Assembly: GCA_964560875.1 (NCBI GenBank)
Contig: CAZLMW010000072.1
Location: 1-39,532, forward strand
Length of the DNA: 39,532 bases
Direction of reading: 5' to 3'
From: CAZLMW01 sp964560875
Lineage (GTDB): Bacteria; Myxococcota_A; UBA9042
The notes under the pieces are model-generated. The model did not search any database, was not told where the DNA came from, and saw only the letters and a program-made list of their open reading frames with translations. This document shows positions 16,160 to 23,562 of the stretch, in pieces (positions within the stretch are counted from its first letter, which is position 1; every line of letters starts with the position of its first letter). A program made the translations under genes and the position numbers.

Positions 16160-18165
16160 TGGCTTCGGTTCGCGATGCTGCGTCGAACATCGGCGCCGAG
16201 TCGACACGTCAACAACGCGCCGTTGCCTGGTGGTTGGGAGACGGGGCGCTGGTTCCAGTCGCCGTGGTGGCGGTCCTGGCCGACCTGGTCATGCGCAGCG
16301 CCACGAGCGGGACCTGGCAAACGGATCACTGGCTTCGATTCGGCGCCTCGGCGGTCGTCTCGGTGGCCTTGGCGAGCGTCCTGGTCCGGCTTTCGACCCG
16401 CCTGCGCCGCGTTTCGGCTTCCCTCGCGACGGGCGTGGTCGTGTGCGTCGCGTTCCTGTGGACGTGGATCGTCGCCGGCTCCCTCGGCTATTACGGCGTC
16501 CTGCACACCTGGCCGGTCGCGACGGCGGTGCAGTACATCGTCGACGAGCCCCTGAGCTCATGGAATCTCGCCACGCCGTACCTCTTTCACCCCGCGGTCC
16601 TGAGCGCGTTTGTGGTGCTCCCCGCTGTCATCGCGTGGTGGTGGCATCGGGCCACGGTGCGGGCGTCTGGTGTTCGCGCTGAACCGTCAACCGGCGGGTG
16701 GCGGCGCGCGGTTTGGCCCCGAGTCGTGGTCGCGATCGGCGCGTTCGTCTTCCTCGCCGCCAAACCGGTCACCTATTCGTTCGCCGTGGCCGACGTCCAT
16801 GCGGTTTTGCTTGGCTCCAACCTGGTGCGTCTCGCGGCCGTTGGAGACGCGTTCCGCTTGCAGATCCCCCACCGAATCAAGCTTGAGCCCAAGCCGCTGC
16901 CGGACGATCCGGCCCAACGCCCGCCCAACGTGCTGCTCATCGTCAACGAAAGCCTCGGCCACAGCGCCGTCGGCCATGGAGCACCGGGCTTTGGAACCAG
17001 CCGCTTCGACACCACGCCCCGGCTCGACAAGTTCTTGAAGCGCAACGCGGACAACGTCGTGCTGTTCGACAACGCACAGTCCAACTCCGGCGCCACACTC
17101 GTCTCGATCGTCACCATGATGACCGGCGTCGCCCCCGAGCAAAAAGCCCGCGTTCATCACACTGCGCCCGTGCTCTGGCAGTACTTCAAGGCCGCCGGGT
17201 ACCGCACGCTTCTGTACTCGGCGCAGAGCTACGCGTGGCTGCAGTTCGACAAATTCCTGCTCGGCGACGGCCTCGATGCGCTCTGGTACCGCGAAAACAG
17301 CGGGCTGCCGGTCGCCAATGACGCCGGTGTCGCCGACGACAAGATGGTCGACGCCGCGCTCAAACACCTCGATGCCGTCCTGGCCAAGCGCGACAAGCCG
17401 TTTCTCGGCGTCATCCACTTCAACGCGACGCACTCGCCGTTCTTGCAGCATCCCGATCATCGCTACTCGTGGCCCAAAGATCGCGGCCCCCACATCCCAC
17501 GCTACCTCGACGCCGTGCGTCTCATCGACGACCTCACCGCTCAAATCGTGGAGCGGGTTGAACGTGCCGGCGCCCTCAAGCGCACGCTGATCGTGCTGAC
17601 GTCGGACCACGCACAGGGCATGGCGGGGATGAGAGGTCGAACCCGTCTGGTGAACTACTACGACGAGATCCAGCGCATTCCATTCTTCGTGCACTTGCCA
17701 AGCTCCGCGTCATCGGTCGTGGCAGCCCGGCAAACCGTCGTGGCCAACAAACGCCGGCGCATCAGCAACCTCGACATCGTGCCGACGCTGATCGACGTCG
17801 CTGGTCTTCGAGGGCATGTGCCTGAAAACGTGACCAAGATGCTCGACGGCAACTCGCTGCTGGAGCCGATCCCCGAGCCGCGAACGCTGTCGTTCCTCAA
17901 CGTCAACGGCTTTCGAAACTGGGACTACAACGGCTTCACGCTCGTGCATGGCGGCGACAAGTACATCTTCTTCGACCGCGCGACGGGTTGCGTGGAAGAG
18001 CTCTATCGCGTCGCGGACGACCCCGACGAGAACAACGACCTGTGGAAGTCGGCAACCGAGCAGGTGAAGCGAACGTGGTACCGGCGGGTCCGCGCCAAAC
18101 CGTGGCTCAAACAGATGCGCGAGAAGCGGCGATGTCCGCCCGACCCGGCGCTCTGGAACGATTAG
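16156..18165 (+). CDS. Membrane-anchored sulfatase-fold (LtaS/EptA-like) enzyme
   Basis: 669 residues; the ATG at 16156 overlaps the preceding stop by four bases (a second ATG follows at once). The N-terminal 210 residues hold about five membrane helices (VPVAVVAVLADLVM, then ATGVVVCVAFLWTWIVAGSL and others). The rest is a periplasmic alkaline-phosphatase/sulfatase domain (PF00884): metal ligand Glu in VLLIVNESLGHS (about 260), a probable Thr nucleophile in NSGATLVSIVTMMTG (about 315), HFNATHSPF and LTSDHAQGMAG. The sulfatase signature C/S-x-P-x-R is absent, so transfer of phosphoethanolamine or a phosphoglycerol-like group is more likely than sulfate hydrolysis. The position at the end of the glycan operon suggests it decorates a lipid or surface polymer. 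The last 150 codons are overlapped on the other strand by the frame of the Spo11-like gene. Confidence 0.85.
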   Translation: MMASVRDAASNIGAESTRQQRAVAWWLGDGALVPVAVVAVLADLVMRSATSGTWQTDHWLRFGASAVVSVALASVLVRLSTRLRRVSASLATGVVVCVAFLWTWIVAGSLGYYGVLHTWPVATAVQYIVDEPLSSWNLATPYLFHPAVLSAFVVLPAVIAWWWHRATVRASGVRAEPSTGGWRRAVWPRVVVAIGAFVFLAAKPVTYSFAVADVHAVLLGSNLVRLAAVGDAFRLQIPHRIKLEPKPLPDDPAQRPPNVLLIVNESLGHSAVGHGAPGFGTSRFDTTPRLDKFLKRNADNVVLFDNAQSNSGATLVSIVTMMTGVAPEQKARVHHTAPVLWQYFKAAGYRTLLYSAQSYAWLQFDKFLLGDGLDALWYRENSGLPVANDAGVADDKMVDAALKHLDAVLAKRDKPFLGVIHFNATHSPFLQHPDHRYSWPKDRGPHIPRYLDAVRLIDDLTAQIVERVERAGALKRTLIVLTSDHAQGMAGMRGRTRLVNYYDEIQRIPFFVHLPSSASSVVAARQTVVANKRRRISNLDIVPTLIDVAGLRGHVPENVTKMLDGNSLLEPIPEPRTLSFLNVNGFRNWDYNGFTLVHGGDKYIFFDRATGCVEELYRVADDPDENNDLWKSATEQVKRTWYRRVRAKPWLKQMREKRRCPPDPALWND

Positions 18166-18996
18166 GGCCTGTCCCTGAGAAGACCGGGTTGTACCACCAC
18201 CGGCTGCCAGCCACCTCGTCGCCTGGTCGCTGGCTTCAACCGGTAGGCGCGCGACCGTGATCTCCCCGGCGGTGAATACCGCAGGCTGGACGACCAACGT
18301 CATCGACGCCGTGGCGAGGCCGAAGCTGCGCAGCTGATCGCGGAACGCATGGGCGATCAGGCGACCGGCAGGATCGTGGTCTACCACGCCGACGAGATGC
18401 ACTTCGGGCAGCGAATCCGGTGGCGGCGGTGGCAGCGAGGCGGCGACCTGCTTGGCCGTGTACTCGCTGGTGCAAGCGCTCGGCGAGCCGCCCAACGCCA
18501 CGAACGACGCGCCGAGCCGGTGGTGGACGCGGGCGAGCAGCCGCACCTGCGCCTCCTTCTCTGCGAACATCAGGACCGTCGGCCGCCGCAGCCCGATAGC
18601 GCGATTGCGCCAGTTGTCGTCGTTGAAGCCAAAGTCCTCGTAATCGAACAGCCGCTCGTCCTCGATCAGCTGGGCGAGCGCCCGACCAGCGGCGTTGTCA
18701 GCGTCCTTGATACGGCGCCGTCGAGGCGACACACGCAGCAACGCCGGCTTGACCCACCGGTACCAGAAAGTCCGGACGTTGCCCTCGACCGGCGGCTCCC
18801 GACCCGTGCGGATATCGCGCCATGCCTGGTAGGCGAGGTTCTTGGCCAGGCGGGACACGACCAGGCGACCGGAGCGCGCACTGCCAAACGAGGCGATGAG
18901 TTTGCGCGGGTGCCAGGTCCGTATGTCGGTCGGATAGTCAGCGATGCCGTGGCGCTTGAGCGCGAGGCTGCGTTCGTCGTCGGTCAGGGCGTTCAT
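17710..18996 (-). CDS. Spo11/topoisomerase VI A-like protein, damaged 3' end
   Basis: The open frame is 428 residues from the ATG at 18996, but only residues 1 to about 277 (down to 18166) look genuine; the remaining 150 codons are antisense to the sulfatase-fold gene. In the genuine part, NVRTFWYRW keeps the R-x3-Y spacing of the catalytic tyrosine in the Topo VI A/Spo11 winged-helix domain. VLMFAEKEAQVRLL corresponds to the first Toprim strand with its metal-binding Glu, GGSPSACT to the next loop, and VVDHDPAG to the DxD Toprim acid pair. The family cuts DNA through a 5'-phosphotyrosine link. The length and lack of a subunit B gene resemble the stand-alone Mini-A proteins of plasmids and mobile elements. 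The usual C-terminal part after Toprim is missing, so activity is doubtful. Confidence 0.6.
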   Translation of the reverse strand: MNALTDDERSLALKRHGIADYPTDIRTWHPRKLIASFGSARSGRLVVSRLAKNLAYQAWRDIRTGREPPVEGNVRTFWYRWVKPALLRVSPRRRRIKDADNAAGRALAQLIEDERLFDYEDFGFNDDNWRNRAIGLRRPTVLMFAEKEAQVRLLARVHHRLGASFVALGGSPSACTSEYTAKQVAASLPPPPPDSLPEVHLVGVVDHDPAGRLIAHAFRDQLRSFGLATASMTLVVQPAVFTAGEITVARLPVEASDQATRWLAAGGGTTRSSQGQALIVPERRVGRTSPLLAHLFEPRFGADPPVPRSLHLLGCRLPQVVVLVGVVRDAIELFHATRRAVEEDVLVAAMHEREAVVVPVSKAVDVEERQRSRLGDRLQQRVAVEHLGHVFRHMPSKTSDVDQRRHDVEVADAPAFVGHDGLPGCHDR

Positions 18997-19011
18997 TGTT
19001 GCAGCATACGG

Positions 19012-19092
19012 CAAGGTCTAATGATTTGAATATACGCATGAATGATCTCTATTCTCGGATCAAAAAACACCTCGCTGCATTTTGTCTAGATG
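19012..19092. other. AT-rich patch upstream of the Spo11-like gene
   Basis: About 80 bp are visibly richer in A/T than the rest of the window, with runs such as TAATGATTTGAATATACG and ATCAAAAAACACC. The patch lies just upstream of the minus-strand Spo11-like start and could hold its promoter, but no well-spaced -35/-10 pair is convincing. It may equally be a junction of foreign DNA. Confidence 0.5.
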
Positions 19093-19112
19093 TGCGCGCC
19101 GAGAATGGCGAT

Positions 19113-19153
19113 CCGCTCTTCCGCTCTTCCGCTCCCGCTCCCGCTCCCGGCTC
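19113..19153. repeat. Simple repeat of CCGCTCTT and CCGCTC units
   Basis: Two CCGCTCTT units are followed by three CCGCTC units and a degenerate CCGGCTC. On the minus strand this reads GAGCGG-type repeats immediately after the stop codon of the gene fragment at 19152-19241. Such short GC repeats expand and contract by replication slippage. Confidence 0.75.
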
Positions 19154-19241
19154 AGGGCTTCTGATGCCGCTTGGCCAGGCCAACCAGCATCGCTGCCAGC
19201 CGGTCGAGGAGCTCCTTGGCGGTCTTGTGCTGGTCCTCGAT
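19152..19241 (-). pseudogene. C-terminal gene fragment, possibly four-helix-bundle (S23-like)
   Basis: The minus strand codes IEDQHKTAKELLDRLAAML, then VGLAKRHQKP and a TGA stop, an amphipathic helix with protein-like composition. An in-frame stop (19242-19244) cuts it off upstream and there is no start codon, so it is a remnant at best. The helix resembles the end of small four-helix-bundle proteins of the S23/IVS family, but 29 residues are too few for a firm call. The fragment runs antisense just ahead of the small membrane gene that starts at 19248. Chance is the alternative. Confidence 0.3.
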
Positions 19242-19247
19242 TCAGCG

Positions 19248-19691
19248 ATGACGAACTCTCAAAAATGCGGATGCGGAACACCGGTCGATTGCACCAAGTC
19301 CAAGAAGATCTGCGTTGGTCTAATAGGCGCCGGGTTGGTTGGGGCCGGAATCGGCGGAAGCTACCTCTGGCTTGGTGACAAATGGCGAAGTGAAGCGGCG
19401 GCGTCACCCACCGGCGGGTCGCTGCTTCGGATCCAGGCTCAGGAGGCCGATACGGTCGTGGCCCCAGCGCTCGGGATTGGCGTGCCCTTGATTATCACCG
19501 GCGCGATCGTGCTGTTGCTGGGCGATTCGGCCGCTGATGAGAAGGAACGCGAGAAGACCGGCGCGTTGGACCCATCGTTGCGGCCGACAGACGGGCTCGC
19601 GCGCCACGCGGACCGACGGCAGTTCGACGCATTCGCCCGATTTCGGCGCGCCAAGCGGCTTTGGCGGGTCGTCGCGAAAACACACGAGTGA
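19248..19691 (+). CDS. Small protein with two membrane helices, kinase-linked
   Basis: 147 residues from the ATG at 19248. The frame is open back to 18996, but that part crosses the AT-rich patch and the simple repeat. The N-terminus has CGCGTPVDC and KKIC, then two hydrophobic helices (CVGLIGAGLVGAGIGGSYLWL and, after a 35-residue loop, PALGIGVPLIITGAIVLLLG) and a basic tail. The same hairpin layout (TM, polar loop of similar length, TM) closes the kinase at 20625-21932, so the two may share an origin or interact. The stop overlaps the GTG of the next kinase as GTGA (19688-19691), which implies co-translation. No known family; function unknown. Confidence 0.6.
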   Translation: MTNSQKCGCGTPVDCTKSKKICVGLIGAGLVGAGIGGSYLWLGDKWRSEAAASPTGGSLLRIQAQEADTVVAPALGIGVPLIITGAIVLLLGDSAADEKEREKTGALDPSLRPTDGLARHADRRQFDAFARFRRAKRLWRVVAKTHE

Positions 19692-20719
19692 CCGGCGTGG
19701 CTGTCGACGTCGCGACACCCGTTCCGCGTTTATGCCCCCTTTGTGGCGTTTCGTCCGACCGGCCGTTTTGTCCCGACGACGGCGTCGCGACCATCACGTT
19801 GAGCGCTGGTCGTCCCGCGATCGATTATGGACCCGGCGACGTGATTGGCGGGCGCTACCGGCTGGATAAAAAAGTTGCGCAGGGCGGCTACGGCGCGGTC
19901 TTTCGGGCCCACCACGTGAGCACCGGCGAGACGCTCGGCATCAAGCTGCTTACCGCAAGTCCCAACAAGCTCGGCGACGACGCGGTGCGACGCTTTTTCC
20001 GAGAAGCGCGAGAGACCGCAAACCTCCAGTCGCCTCACACCGTGGGTGTCACGGATGTTGGTCAAGACGATGGCGATGACGGCGAAGGCGGACCGCTGTA
20101 CCTCGCGATGCAATGGCTGGATGGCGAGTCGCTGGACAGCCGGCTCGAGCGCGCGGTGCGGGACGATGCGCCACCTTCTGGCGAGGAGATCGCGACCGTA
20201 GGGATTCACGTGTTGCGCAGCCTCGACGAAGCGCACCGGCGCGGCATTGTTCATCGCGACGTCAAGCCGGCGAACATCATGCTCTGCGACAGCGCGGACG
20301 GATTGCACGCCATCGTGGTCGACTTTGGCGTGGCACACGTCGCGGACTCCGTGCTGACGGAGACGGGCAGGGCGCCAGGCACTCCCAAATACATGCCGCC
20401 CGAGTACGCGTTGGGCCAAAAACCGGACCACCGCGCCGACATCTACGCGCTGGGCGTCGTCCTCTACGAATGCATGACCGGCTGTGTGCCGTTTGTCTGC
20501 GACGACCAGATACAGCTGTTGCGTATGCACGGTAGCGAGCCGGCCGAAGACCCGCGTGGCGTTGTCGAAGGGCCTGCCTGGCCGACGTCTTGCGACGAAG
20601 GTCCCGGTGAACCGAGCCAACCCGATGAGCCGTGCCAATCGATGTCCGCAGTGCGGTCGACACACCGACGCGAAGGTCTGCGACGTCGGTCACCCGGCCG
20701 CTGCGACCGTTGCGCGTGA
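19688..20719 (+). CDS. Ser/Thr kinase with zinc-ribbon-like N-terminus, C-lobe truncated
   Basis: 343 residues as read, from a GTG at 19688 coupled to the preceding stop. The N-terminal CPLCG...FCPDDG (Cys 16, 19 and 28) looks like a small zinc ribbon. The kinase core is present: AQGGYGAVF, K86, HRDVKPAN (189-196), DFG (212-214), PPE, and the ALGVVLYECMTGCVPF helix. After about residue 295 the frame turns into Pro/Ser/Arg-rich sequence that overlaps the next kinase by 95 nt. A -1 shift near 20572 would instead read ACLADVLRRRSR, as expected of a kinase helix, and stop at 20610. A frameshift, either natural or a sequencing error, is therefore likely. In both readings the last C-lobe helices are missing. 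No membrane helix. Confidence 0.7.
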   Translation: MTGVAVDVATPVPRLCPLCGVSSDRPFCPDDGVATITLSAGRPAIDYGPGDVIGGRYRLDKKVAQGGYGAVFRAHHVSTGETLGIKLLTASPNKLGDDAVRRFFREARETANLQSPHTVGVTDVGQDDGDDGEGGPLYLAMQWLDGESLDSRLERAVRDDAPPSGEEIATVGIHVLRSLDEAHRRGIVHRDVKPANIMLCDSADGLHAIVVDFGVAHVADSVLTETGRAPGTPKYMPPEYALGQKPDHRADIYALGVVLYECMTGCVPFVCDDQIQLLRMHGSEPAEDPRGVVEGPAWPTSCDEGPGEPSQPDEPCQSMSAVRSTHRREGLRRRSPGRCDRCA

Positions 20720-21932
20720 CGCACTCGTTGGCTCGATCGTCGCCAATCGCTACGAGATCATGGCCGAGATCGGGCGCGGCGGCATGGGAACCGTGTACCG
20801 CGCGCGGCAGTTGGATGTGATGGGCCGCGCCGTGGCGGTCAAAGTGATTCGACGAGATCGCGCCGATGATGCCGCAGCCCGTCGGTTCTTGCGCGAGCTC
20901 AAGGTGCTCAGCGTCCTGCATCACCCCTGCACCGTGCAGACCTACGACGCTGGCGTCGACGCGTCGGGCGAGCCGTTCGTCGCGATGGAGCTGCTCGACG
21001 GTCAGACTCTGCGCGACCGCCTGGACGAACGGCCGGTCTCGCAACCTCAGCTGTGCGCGATCGCAGCCGACATCGCCCGCTCGCTCGCTGACGCGCACGG
21101 CCACGGCATCGTTCACCGCGATATTTCGCCCGACAACGTCTTCCTGCATCGCCTCTCCGACGGCTCCGAAGTGGTCAAGGTGATGGACTTCGGGATCGCC
21201 CGGCTGCAACAAGAAGAGGGCCATGGCGACGGCACCGAGGCGTTCCAGACCGCCGCCGATGCTGCGATCGGCAAGGTTCATTTCATGTCGCCCGAGCAAT
21301 GCCGGTCGGGCGATGTTGACAGACGGAGTGACCTCTATTCGTTGGGCGTACTGATGTACGTCGCGCTCGCCGGGAAGCTGCCGTTTGACGGAGACTCCAA
21401 GCTGGCGATCGCCTACATGCACAACAACGCCGAGCCGCCGCCGCTGCCCGGCACCGTGTTGCCAAACCTGGCGTCGCTCGTCGCCGAGCTGCTCGCCAGC
21501 GAGTGGATGGTTCCGAGCCGAACCTACCGGCTGTCGAAACACGCCGGCGAGCTCACCGCCGCGCGGCGCGACTTCACAGCGTTTTTGGGTCGAAGAGGCC
21601 CAGAGTCGCCGCGTGGCAAGCGAGCCAGCGCACACTTGGCCGCCATCAACTCCCTGCTGGCGAGTCAGGCCAAGCCGTCGACATGGCGCCGGCCGGTCGG
21701 GAATGCGCTGATCGGAGCCGGGGCAACCGCCGCCATCGTCGCCGTGGTGATGTTGATCAGCGCATCGAACAGCCGCGACGAGTCAGCGCGAGTGACCGGC
21801 GGCCCCTACGAGAACGGCCGCAGCGACCAATTGCTCCGGGAAGCCGATGGCAAAACCAACCTGGGCATCGGCCTGGCAATTGCCGCGATCCCGTGTGCCG
21901 TGGGCGGAACGTTGCTCAAGATCCGGTTCTAG
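20625..21932 (+). CDS. Membrane-anchored Ser/Thr kinase
   Basis: 435 residues from the ATG at 20625. An in-frame GTG at 20607 would add six residues and would overlap the shifted stop of the previous kinase as GTGA. N-terminal Cys 7, 10 and 19 (CPQCGRHTDAKVCDVGH) form a zinc-ribbon-like start. The kinase domain has GRGGMGTVY (50-58), K73 in VAVKVI, HRDISPDN (164-171, Ser in place of the catalytic-loop Lys), DFG (188-190) and SPE (222-224). The late C-lobe is irregular (LLASEWMVPSRTYR), without the usual DP..RP motif. Two helices (about 358-379 and 413-433) with a 33-residue loop anchor the C-terminus in the membrane, the kinase facing the cytosol. The Lys-to-Ser change may lower activity, though HRDxSP kinases are also seen in Myxococcota. 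Confidence 0.82.
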   Translation: MSRANRCPQCGRHTDAKVCDVGHPAAATVARDALVGSIVANRYEIMAEIGRGGMGTVYRARQLDVMGRAVAVKVIRRDRADDAAARRFLRELKVLSVLHHPCTVQTYDAGVDASGEPFVAMELLDGQTLRDRLDERPVSQPQLCAIAADIARSLADAHGHGIVHRDISPDNVFLHRLSDGSEVVKVMDFGIARLQQEEGHGDGTEAFQTAADAAIGKVHFMSPEQCRSGDVDRRSDLYSLGVLMYVALAGKLPFDGDSKLAIAYMHNNAEPPPLPGTVLPNLASLVAELLASEWMVPSRTYRLSKHAGELTAARRDFTAFLGRRGPESPRGKRASAHLAAINSLLASQAKPSTWRRPVGNALIGAGATAAIVAVVMLISASNSRDESARVTGGPYENGRSDQLLREADGKTNLGIGLAIAAIPCAVGGTLLKIRF

Positions 21933-21952
21933 CGTTGTCGATTCCGCGCCGG

Positions 21953-23488
21953 CTACTCGCCGATATGACCGGGTGATTCCGCGAGCAGATAGACCAGCGC
22001 GGCAAGGGCGCCCGTCGACCGCGCGAGCTCGTTGGGGTCGACCTTGTCCACGGTGTCCGCGTGGGTGTGGTGGTAGTCGAAATACCGTTGACCGTGCGTG
22101 TACAAGCCGACCGTCGGGACGCCGTGCGCAGTGAGCTTGGACACGTCGGGCGCGCTCCAGCCCGCCTTGACCTGCAGGTTGCCGACGGGTTTGAACCACG
22201 CCATCCATTTGCGCAGCTGCTCGGTCGCCTTGGCCTGGCGGGGCTTGTCGTGGATGGCGAGACCGAAGGCGCGCGGGTTGAATCCGCCGAAGTCCGCCTC
22301 GACGGCAGCGGCGTGTTTGGCCAACTCCGCTTTGTGGTCGCGGGCGTACGACTTGGCGCCCGCCATGCCGTTTTCTTCGTTCGTCCAGAGCACCATGCGC
22401 ACCGTGCGACGCGGCCGCACGTTGAGCCGCTTGAGGATCGCCAGGGTCTCCATCGCCATGACGACCCCGGTACCGTCGTCGTGCGCGCCCTGGCCCGTGT
22501 CCCACGAGTCGATGTGCCCGCTCACGATCACGATCTCGTCCGGCTTTTCGCGGCCCAGCAGCTCGGCGACCGCGTTGCCTGAAACGGTGTCGGGCAGCCG
22601 CTTGGCCCCCATCTTCAGTACGACCCGCGGCGTCTTCCCGGCTTCCTGGAGGCGTTGCAGAAGGTCGGCGTCCTCGGTGGTGATCGCGGCGGCCGGGATC
22701 TTGATCGTGTCGCCCTTGTAGAAGGTCATGCCGGTGTGCGGCGTGCGCAGGCTGTGGGCGGTGACCGAGCGAACCAGGACCGCGACTGCGCCGAGTTTGG
22801 CAGCCATATCGGGGCCCTTGACGCGAAACCGCACGGTTTTTCCGTAGCAGGCGCCCTTTTCTTCGGTCCACTGCGGCATCGGGTTGTTGAAGACGACGAT
22901 TTTGCCTTTGACTTTGCCCCTGGCGGCTTGGAGTTCGCGCTCGTCGCGCACCACGATCACATCGGCCGTGAGCCCTTCCGCCGGCGTGCCCACAGACATG
23001 CCGAGGCCCAACATCACCAGGGAGAGGCTCTCTTTGCCCTTGATGTGCGGCGAAATCAGCGTCGCGGACTCCTCGCCGCGGACCCAGTGAGGGGCGACGA
23101 CTTTTTCGCGGTGCACGTTGGCGAAGCCTTCCTTGCGCATCGTGTCGAGCGACCAATCGATGGCGGCTTCGAGGCTCTTGCTGCCGGTCAGGCGATGTCC
23201 ATGGCGGTCGCACAGCGTCACCAGCCGCTTGTACGAGCGGTGGGCAGACGTCGCGTCGCGCAGGATTCGAGCCACGCTGCGGGCCATCGGATCGGTCGGC
23301 AGCGGGGCGGCCTCTGCGGGCTTGGGTACGCCGGCTGCGGCAGGAGAGCCCGCTTTATTTGGCGTCGACGCAGCGCACGCGGACGCGCAAAGGGCGACGG
23401 TTGCGACCAAGGCGGCGCGAGCGACGAGCGGGCGACCGCCATCGGATCGGCGATTTGTAAGTGGCTGTGCGGCGTTGGGCCAGGGCAT
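21953..23488 (-). CDS. M28-family metallopeptidase, lipoprotein
   Basis: 511 residues from the ATG at 23488, chosen over the ATG at 23506 because GGAGG precedes it by four bases. The signal peptide ends at a lipobox-like ASAC (Cys 38), so the enzyme is probably lipid-anchored in the periplasm or outer membrane. Residues about 170-290 are a PA-like insert (GKIVVFNNP, then GAVAVLVRSV). The di-zinc site is complete: H325 and D327 in SGHIDSWD, D337 in GAHDDGTG, the Glu pair 371-372 in WTNEENG, D399 in EADFGGF, and a His in DYHHTHADTVDKVDP. The SWDTGQGAHDDG stretch is closest to the carboxypeptidase Q (PGCP) branch, which releases amino acids from dipeptides or peptides. Divergent from the HExxH gene with 74 bp between starts. 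Confidence 0.9.
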   Translation of the reverse strand: MPWPNAAQPLTNRRSDGGRPLVARAALVATVALCASACAASTPNKAGSPAAAGVPKPAEAAPLPTDPMARSVARILRDATSAHRSYKRLVTLCDRHGHRLTGSKSLEAAIDWSLDTMRKEGFANVHREKVVAPHWVRGEESATLISPHIKGKESLSLVMLGLGMSVGTPAEGLTADVIVVRDERELQAARGKVKGKIVVFNNPMPQWTEEKGACYGKTVRFRVKGPDMAAKLGAVAVLVRSVTAHSLRTPHTGMTFYKGDTIKIPAAAITTEDADLLQRLQEAGKTPRVVLKMGAKRLPDTVSGNAVAELLGREKPDEIVIVSGHIDSWDTGQGAHDDGTGVVMAMETLAILKRLNVRPRRTVRMVLWTNEENGMAGAKSYARDHKAELAKHAAAVEADFGGFNPRAFGLAIHDKPRQAKATEQLRKWMAWFKPVGNLQVKAGWSAPDVSKLTAHGVPTVGLYTHGQRYFDYHHTHADTVDKVDPNELARSTGALAALVYLLAESPGHIGE

Positions 23489-23492
23489 GGGG

Positions 23493-23497
23493 CCTCC
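23493..23497 (-). promoter_or_regulatory. Shine-Dalgarno site of the M28 peptidase gene
   Basis: GGAGG on the minus strand ends four bases before the ATG at 23488. It favours that start over the in-frame ATG at 23506, and translation from 23488 keeps a normal-length lipoprotein signal. Confidence 0.65.
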
Positions 23498-23551
23498 AAC
23501 TTGCATTGGGTTTTCGCGGGCGCGACCGTAGCACAGCGGCGAGACCGCGAC

Positions 23552-23558
23552 GGGAGGA
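23552..23558 (+). promoter_or_regulatory. Shine-Dalgarno site deciding a TTG start
   Basis: GGGAGGA ends four bases before TTG at 23563. The frame has no ATG near the 5' end of the conserved region, and a GTG at 23461 would place the start inside the divergent peptidase gene, so TTG is the best start for the HExxH gene. Confidence 0.6.
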
Positions 23559-23562
23559 TTTC

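Noticed and set aside
18166..18185. Possible insertion-sequence end (GGGCCTGTCCCTGAGAA)
   Set aside because: Resembles some IS ends by eye, but no inverted partner, target duplication or transposase could be found in the window.
21783..23213. Minus-strand open frame of 476 codons
   Set aside because: Shifted frame within the M28 peptidase gene; Arg/Gly-rich and domain-free.
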